Assembly: GCA_963920665.1 (NCBI GenBank)
Contig: OY987263.1
Span: forward strand, 28,756,547-28,820,546
Direction: 5' to 3'
Source: Straminergon stramineum
Lineage: Eukaryota; Streptophyta; Bryopsida; Hypnales; Calliergonaceae
DNA: 64,000 nt
Part shown: positions 49,746 to 62,400 of the stretch, piece after piece
Layout of the letters: the number at the start of each line of letters is the position of its first letter
Numbering within the stretch: position 1 is the first letter of the stretch
Notes under the pieces: model-generated
The model's database searches: none
Told to the model about the DNA's origin: nothing
The model's input: the letters and a program-made list of their open reading frames with translations, nothing else
Translations under genes and position numbers: made by a program

Positions 49746-50977
49746 TGTACAAGCTTCTTACACTATTTCATCTGCTCTGACTGCGTGGTTATAGGGTACC
49801 TTTCTAAAATGCAAAGAATGAAGAGATTGAGTATTGAGTTTCTGACCTAGACTTGCAAACAGGATCGCTGCAGCGTGAAAATCGTATCTCCAACTGAACG
49901 CTACTGCTTCTCACTCCTTTGGGACGTTCCTTTCTTGTGAAAAAAGCATGAATAAAGCATGAACTAAGTTGCAGCAAAGAATTTCTTAGAATTCTAGCAA
50001 GAACCTGAAACTCTACCTTCATGAAGGATGCATCACTGATTTCCAAGTTACAAACTGAGCTACTGAACACTGTAAATGGTAGAGTTACCCTAAATTATCT
50101 ACAATGTGTTTTTTAAGAGAAGTCATTGAGCAGGACTGTAAACTACAATAACTTCTATGTGGACTTACAAATCAAGAAACAACCTCTTCCATAACTAGAA
50201 ACGAAGCTCTATCTACAATCACTCGAATGGAAGAGAGTTGATTGACTCGAACATTGCAACAAACACTTTCAATAGTAACCAGTGGAATGGAAGAAATGCA
50301 GAAAGTAGAGCAAGCAGTAGACTAACCACGAAAGCAAAAACACAAACGCGTGGACAAGAGAGAGAAGCATGGCTGTGCCAAATACCTGGATGCAGCTACT
50401 GAACTCGCGCCTGGCAACCCACAGATGTATTCACCGCTACTTCGCAACTTCAATGCTCATGGAATCGCTACCTCCAGAAGTGAACTAGAAAGTGAAGCTC
50501 TAGCAAACAAATGGAAATTGAAGAGAGAGAAGACACGGAGAAATTTACAGAAATGCTGACAGAAATGGAACATGAACACAGATACACTCAATTACAGCGC
50601 ACAACGTGAAGAGAAGTTGCACCGTGCGTAGAACCTTAGAGAACAATGAAAACACAACTAGAACGAGTGGCGCCCAAAAGAACAAAATCAAGGTCAACAA
50701 ATTCTCCGCATCGCCGCAGCAAGAAAACGAAAATCGAGAATGAGGAAAAGGAGTTGACGAAACCCTACAGGTGGAGATGACGACCATCCGAGGCTGGAGC
50801 GCCCGACCCACAGCATCTCCAAACCTATTCCGAAGCTAACCCAGACCCGAAGCTCCACCGACCCTCGCACAAAGCTCCACGTGGTGCCCAGACCTGCACC
50901 AATGCAATCAAGTGGTTTTCATAAATAGAGAATTTTTTCAGGGACCCCACTTAGTCAAGAAAATAAGTATTTCACTA
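49746..50977. other. Likely 5' region of the gene 2 element
   Basis: No credible gene. It rises to GC-rich, CpG-containing sequence at about 50,340-50,920, then falls abruptly to AT-rich DNA near 50,930. It could hold the promoter/leader of gene 2 and the edge of the element, but no core promoter or terminal repeat was identified. Confidence 0.35.
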
Positions 50978-51224
50978 CACTAAATAGTGAAATTAGGATG
51001 CCCCATACTAATGTCTCGACATTTGATACTATACAAATATTTCCTTATTCTAGAAGAATGCACTACTTTTCTATTACGTACTGTTGTAATTGGGACTCGT
51101 AACCCTTTATGTATATTAATGGGAATACATGCAGAATTTCTTGTTGCCGATAGTGGCTTGTCAAGTAACTTTCTTGCAGTAAGGCAAACTAATTGTAAAG
51201 GCAATCTTATTTTGCTATTTTGTG
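50978..51224. mobile_element. ~250-bp CACTA-like MITE, copy 1
   Basis: Starts CACTAAATAGTGAAATTAGGATGCC. It matches 60,161-60,400 through CTACTTTTxxATTA, TGTTGTAATTGGGACTC and AACTAATTGTAAAGGCA. The right terminus has eroded to GCAATCTTATTTTGCTATTTTGTG, while copy 2 keeps the inverted GGCACCCTAATTTCACTATTTAGTG. Ends in CACTA...TAGTG are typical of the CACTA superfamily. Confidence 0.75.
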
Positions 51225-52204
51225 CAAATGACTCAAATCGTTAAAGCTCATAGTAAAGTAATCCCCACTTCAACCCCTAAATGTCCAAGGCCACTTTTGA
51301 GCTTAAAGGAATTCACTCTAAACTACCAAAAAATTCCTCATTGTCATAGGTTGTAGTAGTTTGGATATAAGTTGTATCAAGGTTTTTTAATTATAACCTT
51401 ACAAATTCAAACTTGACATTTTAAAGGTCCTATAGGTTTACAAAATTCACTTCAATATGATTTATGGATTCAAAGATAACAATGTTTAACCAGGAGGTTG
51501 TTAAAACTACAAAAGTGCTTTGAAGTCTTTCAATGCTCTTTTGACATGTCAAATCTTAAAAGTTCTTCACCATAAAAATATGATGTGAAAGGGCCTAACA
51601 TGTCAAAATCCAAAGAATTTGTGGCTTCTCAAAATGTATTGTATTACTTTCGTAAATGATTCTTTAATGTGATTCTTCCTCCAAGATCTAGTGTATTTGA
51701 GGTTCATTGCTAAGAAACCCCAACACTATGGAAAGTCAAGAGTTCAATGGACACCTTTGCACAATATCTTCAATAGAAAATTCATAATCAATCATTTTTA
51801 TAAATTAAATCCTTTGGGCGGAGACCCTAGGAAACTAATGGCACTAGTATTGTCTTTGGAAGCCTTGAAATGCTAGAATTGTTTTCAAATGAGCAACAAT
51901 TACTACTAACTTTCAACATTTGCATGTTGTAATTTGCAATCCGGCAATGGTTGGCTTGGGGTATCACTTTTTTGACACACTCATTAAGTGATTTCAGTTT
52001 GAAGACTCAGAAGTTTGCCTAATTTGTTCATTTTGATCAAGTAAGAAGACCCTAAAACGAAAAAAAATTCTTACACCTCAAGAAGATCAAAATGTGTGTT
52101 CCTATTTAGTGTTTAGGGGGGAATTTAAAATTTCTGGATGTATGCATAGATGTGAGAAAAATGCTAAAAGGAGGGGATTTGCAAGCATCATAATGCACAA
52201 TTTA
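51225..52204. other. Intergenic, AT-rich, nothing recognised
   Basis: No gene or repeat boundary supported; the 61-codon frame at 51,691 has no recognisable features. Confidence 0.35.
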
Positions 52205-53150
52205 TTAGCCCCTAAAGGACCAAGGTGATTTTCCTAAGTATCAAAAAACACTCAAAACTGTCACTTCTATTGCAAAGAGAAAAGAAACTTAAAAATTGTT
52301 CTTTTTTGCATATCCAAGCATAAGATCTTATATTTGACTACTATTTGAATATATGGAAGAAATTTCAGAAACTTTAACCATGCAAATTGCAAGATATATG
52401 CATTTAAAGTGAAGAAAACAAGTTTTTCTTCACCTTCCTTGACTAGATTTTTTGGCTTTGAATCTTTTTGGTTCAGAATTTTTGCACTATGGATTTTGAT
52501 TTTCTACTGATTTAAGTTAAGTAGTTGAGTTGAAAATCTACAAACTTCAAAAAATTTAGGGAAAAAAGTACTTAATTTTCACTCATTAAAAAATTGTTAA
52601 AAGGAGGTGAGTTCAAGATTGAAGAAAAAACGAAATTGTTAATAGCTTTTAGATGGAATTGAATCACAATAATCCCAACGGTGAGATTGTTCTAGCAAGA
52701 GAATCTAACCTTGTCTAGCACTTTTTTTAGAAAAATTTTTAAAATTGCATTCAAAAATGAATTCTACAAGTTATTTTTTCAAGAAGATGCTTAGATTGCC
52801 CGAAAAAGTAAGATTGTCCATAACTTTCTCATTGTTAGTCCAAATTGAATGAAACAAAGCTTCACATGTACTAGACAAAAATATAATCTTTGAGAAAAAA
52901 ATTTGAAAACAAAATTATTTTGACTTTTAGTGATTTTTTCTTTACTAGCCGCCAAACTCTGTTTTTGCTTATTATGCCATAACTTTTGTTCTCAGTCATC
53001 GATTAAAATAAAAAAGATATCTTCTTTAAGCTCTTGCAAAAATACACAAACTCAAAAAATCCCAAAAAATATCACTAAAAATTGAGACAATAGAAACTTG
53101 CCTGGACCCAAATTGTCCCCCGAGGGCACAAATGGTCCTTTAGGGGTTAA
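52205..53150. mobile_element. 946-bp TIR element, best-preserved copy of its family
   Basis: Terminal inverted repeats of 18 bp with one mismatch: TTAGCCCCTAAAGGACCA at 52,205-52,222 and TGGTCCTTTAGGGGTTAA at 53,133-53,150. TTA borders both ends and may be a 3-bp target duplication, as in Harbinger-type elements, but it also lies within the shared terminal sequence, so this is uncertain. No coding capacity. Relatives: 11,040-11,560 (inverted), 14,862-15,420, 32,150-32,645, 34,283-35,217, 57,276-57,990. Confidence 0.85.
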
Positions 53151-56100
53151 ATTTTGAATGATAAAATTGATTATTTTATGAATTGGAGCACTAAATATAA
53201 GTCCAAACCAAAAATCATATTCAAATAAAATTATTTGATATTCCAAATGCCTGTTATTGAGGATTTCATGTACATAGGCCAAAACTTTCTTTTTGAACTA
53301 CAAATTAAATTCATTGAAAATTCTTAAAATTCTTTGATTGTGGTGAATGGTTTTCTCTTCATACATTCTTAGTTTTGGTACTTATAACCACATTTTGTGA
53401 AATCATACTAGATTCTACTTAAAAGATGAGGTCATTTGACACAGGAGAGTGAACTACCATTGTTGCTAAGACAACCTTTTGGGTTACATGAAGCCGACCA
53501 TTGCCCGATCGTGGAATTTTTGCAAACATTGAAATCTTTCCATGGGGACTATGGTATAAAGAAATAGATGATTGAGTTCTATTCTTGCATCTCAAAAGCA
53601 AGTACAATTGACGTTTTAAGCTAAAAGCACAAAAATCAAGTGAAATGTAGAAGCTACCCTTATTCAATATTGTTACATATATCCTATTCAAGAGCTTTTT
53701 GAAATGAAACATTCACTTCATCAAAAGAAAAATTAGGATACCGCTTATAAGACCCTAAACTACAAACTTAAGTGATTTCACTAAGTGAAGATCAAAGTTT
53801 GAAAGTGATTTCAAGCATGTCAATCCCCCATTCTCATGTGCACACTAAGAAATAGCTCCCGACAAATGTATGAGTTGAAAATGCCGAGCTTCCCAACCCC
53901 AATGGCTTCACAACTTCTTGAGATAACAATTAAAATTCAATCGTGTCTTACAACTTGCAAGTACAAATAAGAACTCCCTGCTAAGTTAAATTTTTTTAAC
54001 ATAGCATTTACCTCATTTTCTTCCCACATGTAATAATCAAGCATCAAGTGGAGTATGTATTTTGAAAGAGAGAAATGGTAGTGATGTAAAGAAGTATTAC
54101 AAAGTTTATATAGGTCATCGTGTCATCTAGATTGGCTTACATGAATTAAACCTCCAACACCAATTTACATGATTTCCTTTACACAACTCTTTATGAAATT
54201 TATTCATAAATTACATTTTAGACGTATATAAGTAATTTTCCCTTGATAGTAATGAAGTGGTTGAATTTTCTTAGACCTTTTGAAAGTCATATTCATATGA
54301 AAATAGTGTACTTTGAATATAGATATGCACCCTAAACTATTTTGCAATTGCATACTAGAATCCCTATTAATTCAATAGACCACTACAACTTCAATAATGA
54401 ATTATAAATACGTACATTTTAAATGCAATAACTACAAGAATTTGTTCTATTTTAATTATATTGTTGACTCAGAACGTAGTATTTGAATGATTTAAAATAT
54501 CACTCTTTTTAATTTAGTTTCTCATATTGAGATGGATAAATGTATTTAACTTCGGGGGGGGGGGGGGGGGGCTAAATCTATTAGGAGTAATTGTTGGCAG
54601 TGGCCATGCTTGAGAGAAGTTGGGGTCCATCACTACAATAAAATCCTTTGAACGTTTTGCTATGTTGATGCTGGAGAAATGTATCATGAAGAAAACATCA
54701 TTCATTCCAAAAGTGTGTTGAAATGGCATGCTCAATTTAGAAATACATGATATCTTCAAGTTTATTGTTACGAATGCATTCATTATAAAAATGAATTGTA
54801 CATCACAAATCACTAAAACCTATCTTTAATCACTTCAAGATTAAGTTTGCATCACAAAACACATATTTTGACAAAGATTTTTTCAGGGAAGACACAACTT
54901 TCGGGATTCAATTTCTACTCATGGCATCAAAGAAATAATACTTGCATGTTGTTGGGCATCAGTATTGGATTAGGATATTGTAGGATGCACGGTGTCCAAC
55001 TTAACTCAATGTGATTCTCACTTGCATACACCAAGAAATGATTTGGAAATTTGTCCAAAAAAATTCTAAATATCATCGTAGGGTAAATACCAAGCTACAA
55101 ACTAATCAACAACGTACCTAAGAAAATGTGTTATTTAATGAATGAATTCATATACAATTGAATTTAAAGTAATTGAGTTAGTATGAAACCTTTACCACAC
55201 ATGCCATTAGTTTAAACTCCAATAAACCAATAATTTACCTCAAAGTTGAAAGTCACTACCTCCATGTGTTTGAAGAAGCACTTCATCTTTATCAATGTTA
55301 CTTTAAAAATTAAATAGATGCAATTGAAAATGGAAGAGTACTCAAATCATGCTACATACAACATTTACTAAGGAATTTCAATCATCAAACATTGAATGCT
55401 TATCACAATTATCATTTTTTTTCTAGTACATGTGCATCAAACTTGTCTTCTTCGATACAATCTTAGGTTTTCGCCGATGGTTTTCATGTGAGCCTTATCG
55501 CACATTTGATGTCATGTGTTGCAATAGACCATTGTTGACTACACGGGAAACTGGTATCGAATAAGTTCATTTTCAATAGTTCGGATAATTTGATATCATG
55601 AATGTAAGATAACTTATTCAAAACTTAGCTTACTAAAAATTGGTTGTAGTACTTGTTGTGACGGCTCTATTAAATGTTGTGCAATGTTTGTATGTTGCCT
55701 TATAGCTTTCATTGTTAGAAAAAAAACCTTGTTGTCCACTACTTCAGTTTTAGAATGCAATAGTACAACAAGAAAATTATTAGAAGTCTAGCAATGTATA
55801 ATCTAAATCTATTCAAGAGAGAGTAAAGATAATAAATTGACAAGTGCACTAGTTAAACAATGAAGTGTTGCAGAAAGAAGCAAAACTATGAGGCATAATC
55901 ATGCAAAAAGTGCAAGTTACTTCAAAAAAGTCAAATGCAATCACAACCATCGAAGAGCTTAGAAAAACTTTCTACAAATTAAACTAGTGCAAGAGTATTC
56001 TATGAGAGGGATTCTACTTGTTGCTCATAACACGGGGAAGTTGTTTCTCATCATTTACTTTATATCAATCTTTGCAGTGCAAGTTCCCAACTCTAAACTT

Positions 56101-57275
56101 GCGACCCTAACTCCAAAGACCATGCATCTTAAATGCGTAGTGGAGTTGAAGAAATGGAAAGAGGAACGGAATACGTTCATGAACTTTGATGAGATTGGGA
56201 ATGAAGTAGATTCCAGCAGTAATGATAGAGATCTAGAAGACTAGTGTATCCTTAATAGGCTATTAATGATTCATGAACATCCTAAATAATAATTCATGAA
56301 AATATTGTACATGCATGTGAAGAAGCCCCAAAGTGTCTCAATCTTGTTGCAATGAAATGATTGAATTAAACCCTAAACTAGAACTGTATTATTCAATATT
56401 ATATTTTCCAAATAATCTTTCTCACGTTAACAGTGTCACTGATATATGAACACTAATGTGCAGATATTACAAAAATTTATCCTCCAAAAATGTCTTATTA
56501 TATAGGAAGTTGGCTAATCCTAAAAATTATCATATATTTCTTTTTGTGATTTTCATTGGAACAATTCTACGTAGTAATCACTTTGTAGAACATGAAACAA
56601 ATTTGACAAGTTTGAAAGTGGTTTTATGAAATTAAATAGAGAAGCATTGGATTAGACATCGACATGAATGAAATAGTACAAAAATTGTAATCATTTGACC
56701 ACAAGATTGCTTGATTATAATGTTCAAAATAATATGAAAGGAGTTTTTGTGGATAATGCTGAATAGCATCCAAAAAGTTGGGCCACATGAAGTTGATGCC
56801 TTGTCAGCAGCTTATTCCATTTCTATGTCTTCTTTGCAATCACTATGATAATGGTAGGGCACGAAAGTGGAGAGCACACCATCTTCAGAGTTTTGCAATG
56901 CCACAATTTACATGCCCAAAAATTTTAGGAAACAATCAAGAAAGTTAGACTCCGTTTTACAAAAAGTTAGGTTCCATATATTGAACTTTGGAAATTTTGA
57001 CTACCACCTAAAGTGGGATGTATAGTACTTGCATACCAATGATCAGAGGTATCGGAGGCCTGTAACATATCTAAAATTATCTTGCATAGATTGAATTTTT
57101 TAAAAAGGGGCAAGTATGATACAATGTTTTCAAAATAAATGGAGAACTTGTTAATCCATAAATCACAATTATGGCAATAGTGAGTACAAATATTGTCAAT
57201 TCTAAATTGTCTAGAAATAACAACAGTCCATACAATTTCAATGTCATGAACTATCATTGGAATTTGAGGGAGTGG
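53151..57275. other. AT-rich intergenic DNA; 18-base G run at 54,554
   Basis: No supported gene. G18 occupies 54,554-54,571. The 85-codon plus-strand frame at 55,987-56,244 ends in a hydrophilic segment (ELKKWKEERNTF, then an acidic tail) that could be a fragment of a transposase or other gene, but I recognise no family. Confidence 0.4.
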
Positions 57276-57990
57276 CTAACCCCTTAATATCCTAACTATA
57301 TATTTTGGGAATATAGCCACTTGGGGCAATTCACCATCATTATTCTTTGTTTTTAAAAAATTTCAAAGAGCATGTCCCCAAGGAGTACACTGAAGTCCGA
57401 ACAATTTTCTGAAATTTCAATAACACAATTAAAAAATTATTGCATGATATGCCATTTTTATTACTCAGGAACTAAAAAAGAAGTGGGTGTAGATTTTTTA
57501 TTATAACATTTCTTTACAAACATTGGGATAGGCATGTTCAATTGCACAATTGAAGTCTTAATAAAATTGTATTTAGATTCATTCTCTATTTCTTTCTACT
57601 TACTATTTAATAAATAATATTTTCTAAGTATATGTTATACAATTCCAAATCATCTCTATTTTTTGAAGCATGTAGTGAACTTGTCTTAAGGAATGAATCT
57701 CAGTGAATAACACTATTTGGGACATTTGATCATATGAAGGTGACATTCTAAATTGTACGTGCGTACTATTTCAGAAGGTGGAAAAAATGATGTCTATCCA
57801 ACATGATATTGTCTAACATTGTGCAATGTACTTCCAAGGGTTTTCAAATTCTTTTCTACATCTTTTCTAACCAACATACGACAAGATCCTACAATTTCTT
57901 GTTTTAAAAAGTTCTTGTTCCACCCAAATCTGGTACTTATACTAGAAATGATAGTTTTAGAGCATTTATGGTGAAATCATTCTTGAGAAA
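57276..57990. repeat. Diverged copy of the 0.95-kb TIR family
   Basis: Begins CTAACCCCTTAATATCC. It then follows the order of blocks in 34,283-35,217: GGGCAATTCAC, AAATTTCAAAGAGCATGTCCCCAAGGAGTA, ATGATATGCCATTTTTATT, TTGGGATAGGCATGTTCAATTG, TCTTTCTACTTACTA, AAATGATAGTTTTAGAGCATTT. The right terminus is lost. Confidence 0.7.
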
Positions 57991-58280
57991 ATATCCAGAG
58001 TTGTCCATTTTTCTAAAATTGACATTTTTTGTAACAATTTAAAAAAATACTTTTTGAATTTTTCTATTCTACATTTTGTGTTGCTAACTACTTTTGAATA
58101 CGAGTCCTGCACTTGTAGCAATATGACGAGGCTTTTGCAGAGGTGCAAAAAAGGTGAAAGTTACAAAACAAAGAATTATGTGCCATAAACATAAGGATAA
58201 ATTCTATTCACTTAACTTGAAACTGGCCTAGAGTTGGTGATTATGATCGATGCAAGTTAGTTGATTCGATCATGTAGTAA

Positions 58281-58865
58281 TTTAACCCTTTAGTGACTGT
58301 GGTTGATTTGGGAGGCGAGCACAATTTTTGAATACAATTTTGACAAAGTGAAATTTTGTGAAAGCTCTAAGAATGAAAACCTACATCCTATCAATTGGTT
58401 CAATAGGGCAAATACTTGAACCAAACACAAAATGAAAGTGATCCAACTATGCAAATGCTTGTAAATAATCTTCAAAGATTAATATGTTGTAAACAGCCTT
58501 CAACATTGGTACTACATATGATCTACCACAATTGGGTTAAAATTTTAGTAATGGCTCCTAAAATCAATCAAAAACCTTCCATCTAGTTTTTTCCCACATA
58601 TAAGTAGTCATCCCTTACATTAAATAAATTATGTATTTGTTTATATTATTTCACTTGTGAAGACTCAAGACATTTAAGTTTGGATAGGCATAGCTGATGC
58701 ATTTTTGGACGCACTCTCTTGAAATTGGTTTTGTTTGGAGCATATGAAGATACTCTAATTGCGTTGTTCCCAGGATTTTTTGAAATAAAATGTTTTGTGA
58801 ACAGCAGCAGACAAAATGTCCCCAAATCAACCCAAAATTGGTCAATCGGGCACTAAAGGGTTCAG
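58281..58865. mobile_element. 585-bp TIR element, copy 2 of the family at 26,602
   Basis: Starts TTTAACCCTTTAGTGACTG and ends GGGCACTAAAGGGTTCA; the reverse complement of the end is TGAACCCTTTAGTGCCC, giving 13-14 bp inverted ends. It matches 26,602-27,185 along its length. No coding capacity. Confidence 0.85.
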
Positions 58866-59894
58866 TTTGAATGAAACCACACTCTACTATAAAAAGGCTA
58901 GAAAGGAAAGAGGAGTCTGCAGCTGAAGGTGAGAGGTGATATAGAGACTAAGAGAAAGAGAGGGAGACCTATGTTGGAAGTTCTAGAGTAGTGAAATTGA
59001 ATCAAGCGACTGTAGCATCATTTGTAAGCTAAGTTGGATGTCCTTGATCAATGAAATTATGAAAATTCTCGCAGAATAACATGAGTGAATGCCAAGTACT
59101 TATTGATTATATTTTCCCATATCATACGAATTTCAATTCGAGAGATTCAACATGATTTAAAACACATTAAGTACAACAAAAGAATAATGTATTTTACTAG
59201 CTGATCTGAGTTCCTTCAACCAAGTGTGAGGATCTCAACCAAGTTACAGTTTATGAAAAGTGAAAGGGTGGGTCTAAGATTCCATTCCTGCAATTACGAA
59301 ATCTATAGGGGATAATGAGTCCGTGTATCGCTTGTACATTTTAATAATTATAGGAATGGAGGGTCATTGCAAGAAACACCATCTATTTTTTGTTGCATTT
59401 CGCCTAGTATTCATGATTTTTTTGGAAGTACTATATAATTAGAAAAACAATTTTAAAAAAGTATGAAAAATATGTTCAATGTAGACACCTTTAAGAGGAA
59501 GGTACCCTAGAAAGGAAAAGCATAGAAAAATTCTTTAAGTAGAAGAATTAGAAAAGTCTAAAATCTCATGCAAATAGGTAGTTTCACGTTAACTTTAAAT
59601 TTGTAAAAAATAGGAAAAACAATTCTCCAAGAAAACAAAAAAATTGGCCAATTGGGAAGACTTAATGGTGAAGAGATTTCAGGAAGAAAATGATCTTGGA
59701 ACCATATTCAGTGTTCAAAATTGCGCATGCAAGGGAGCCTTATTTGCATGAACGTATAGCACATAAAATAATATTTTTATAAGAGATCTTTGGTAGGCAC
59801 ATGCTTGCCTAGTGTAGGAATAGACCATAGAAATTTCATCTCTACATAATTAAGTTAGGGTACTTCCTAGTACTAGAAAAGCCTGAACCGCAAA
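58866..59894. other. Intergenic, AT-rich, nothing recognised
   Basis: No gene, repeat or RNA supported. Confidence 0.35.
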
Positions 59895-59965
59895 CAGTAC
59901 TAGGAAATTCAATTTTTCTTTTGTTTTGGTTGCGTGGATCCGGTCACTATTTTGTTGATTTTGAA
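59895..59965. repeat. Half copy of the 150-bp foldback MITE
   Basis: AGTACTAGGAAATTCAATTTTTCTTTTGTTTTGGTTGCGTGGATCCGGTCACT is a diverged version of the left arm at 9,739-9,790. The second arm is absent. Confidence 0.8.
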
Positions 59966-60160
59966 AAAAATCTCCATAAAACTTTGAACTTAGAGAGACC
60001 CTAACCTAGTTAATATAGACTTATAGTAGTTTACATGTGTGAATAAATTATTTTTGACATCTAGTATGAGCATGAAGGATGCAATTGTAGAAATTATGAT
60101 AGATAGCACTATTTACATTCAAGGTTCTATGCAAGGGTGTCTATTGCAATCCTAACTTTC

Positions 60161-60400
60161 AATACTAAATAGTGAAATTAAGTTGCCTCACACTATATAA
60201 ATACTTAGTATTGCATTATTTACAAGAATGGACTACTTTTGAATTAGGTGTTGTAGTAATTGGAACTCATGAACCTTCATGTATACAAATGGAAATATAT
60301 GTTGAAATTTTTGTTGACTTTGATGGCTTCTAAAGTACCTTTTGGGGGGTCTGTTAAGTCAATCTAATTGTTAAGGCACCCTAATTTCACTATTTAGTGT
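60161..60400. mobile_element. ~240-bp CACTA-like MITE, copy 2
   Basis: Left end TACTAAATAGTGAAATTAAGTTGCC and right end GGCACCCTAATTTCACTATTTAGTG are inverted repeats of about 25 bp. It matches 50,978-51,224. The right end keeps the TAGTG expected of a CACTA terminus; the left end has TACTA in place of CACTA. Confidence 0.8.
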
Positions 60401-62130
60401 GGTGTTGGGGGCTCTTGGAAGCGACTCTCAAATATTATAAAATTTGAAATGATAGTTAAAATTCTTTTCACGAAATTGTAGAGTACATTTTCAAAACTTA
60501 AGCCATAATTTCACTTAGGTTATGTATATTAGGGCAGCTACCCTCATATTTTTATGTTGACCGTTAGAGTTTCACAAGCGAAGAAGACTAAAAGACTTGA
60601 AGCCACTTATGTAATTTTAATGCCCTCATGTTCAAACATTATAATCTTTGAAGCCATCAATGACATTGTTGTGTTTTCTCGTCCTGTGTTCTATCTAACA
60701 TGTTTAGTGCGAATTTGTACAATTCCCAAAACAAATTGATGAGACTTATGGAAATGAATTCTATATTTTTATTTTTCAATTTGGAGTGAATTCCTGTAAG
60801 GTCACAGAAGGCCTTGGGTAGTTGAAAAAATATAATTATATGAATCGATTTTGATAATTATGAAGTTCATAGAGGACGCATCATTGGATTGTGGGCCTCA
60901 TAAGTGTGAAGTAATGAGCCTGACATCGTCGTCCGCAACTAGCCATCACAATAAGAGCCACATTCAAAGCCCCATCGGGCGGTGAGGGTCTCTCTTTCAC
61001 CTGCGTCGTCTTGCTTTCGCCGTCCGAGTCCCACTTTCTCCTTGCGCTTCTCCATGCTACACACGTCGATCATTCTAGTACTTGTTCGCCACATTTGGCT
61101 GCTCGTCGGAGGCTGTGAACGATGAAGAGCTTCACAGAGTAGCTGTGCTTTCACTTAAGGTATGATAGGTGTCACGCCGGGGTTGGAGTCTTCATTTTCG
61201 GATAAGGATGTTTGCTCTACTTCGAAGAAATAGGGTTCACTACTGTCATCACAAATTCACTCATTTAAGTTGAATTGCATGATTGTCAATTTCTGTAGTG
61301 TATGTGAGTCAGAGGTTGAATACAGAGGTTCTAGAATGCGTACTCGTTGAAATGGTGGAATTTTGCAGTCCAAATTGTAGAAATGTCGAAATGCTCAATC
61401 GCGGCATTATGAATTCGTCAATTCATGCAATGCTGGAAGGGTAGGTTCTTCAATTGTTGCAGTAGAGTGGTTTGTCGATTCAAAATAGGTGAATAGATAA
61501 ATTGCCTCACGACAAAGTCCATGAATAGTTGAAGGTGTTAATCGGTAAATTTCGAATTGTAGTACTCCGAAACGATGAATTGCATAATTTCGTGGCATTG
61601 TGAATTTGTTTGTAGTTGAACTTCTCTTGTTGAATTGTTATGCATGCTGAGAACTTTCTCAACGCACCTCCATTCCTAGCTCAATACAATTCTGCATTCT
61701 CCATTGTCGTAGTACGTATTCGTAGCTTTCACTATTGCCATTCAGATTGTTGAATACCAACTAACCTGTACAAATGATATATCGGCGATCATAGTTTATG
61801 GTAAATAATTAGGTTGATCTTTGTCTGAATTACTATTAGGTTATTGCAAATGTTGGGTCACATCATTGTATTGCAATCATGGAATTTCGCAAGTGAAATT
61901 GCTGGCTTGTGATAGTGACGAATGCAATGACAACAAAATTCATACCCGATGGTTTGAACTATTGTAAGAAATAGTGACCGATGTAAGTGTTGCATAATTA
62001 TGCGCACAAGTGAAAGTGCTTGCTCTGAATTATTTGAGCTAGTAAAAGTGGCCGAGAAAGTTTGCCTCCTAGTCATTCTCATCTTGCTTTCAGCAAGTTT
62101 GTCACATCACGGGTGCCAACGTTAAATCCA
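60401..62130. other. Intergenic, with a small GC-rich patch at 60,920-61,150
   Basis: The GC-rich patch (CATCGTCGTCCGCAACTAGCC to GTCGGAGGCTGTGAACG) holds a 71-codon minus-strand frame rich in Arg/Lys/Glu without a known domain. It could be a gene or leader relic. The rest is AT-rich without a supported gene. Confidence 0.3.
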
Positions 62131-62400
62131 ATGTTCAGACCGTGCGGTCTAAACTATTTTTTGAACTTGAAGAATTCGACATAATAATTATCCATATAGT
62201 TTTCACTATGCGATTTGAATTGTTTCCAGATATTCATGTTGTCGATAGTTGATGAACAGTTTCAACCGCTTAGTCCAAACTGTCGAGCAAAATGGATCTC
62301 TGTAAACAGTCCATACCGCACGGTTTAAATTACGTGGATATTTATTATGTCGAATTTTTTTAAGCTCAAAAATTAGTTTAGACCACGCGGTCTAAACTGT
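62131..62400. repeat. Four single palindrome copies preceding the 60-bp array
   Basis: Copies near 62,134 (TTCAGACCGTGCGGTCTAAA), 62,258 (decayed), 62,308 (ATACCGCACGGTTTAAAT) and 62,374 (AGTTTAGACCACGCGGTCTAAACT). Spacers differ, unlike the homogeneous array that follows. Confidence 0.85.
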
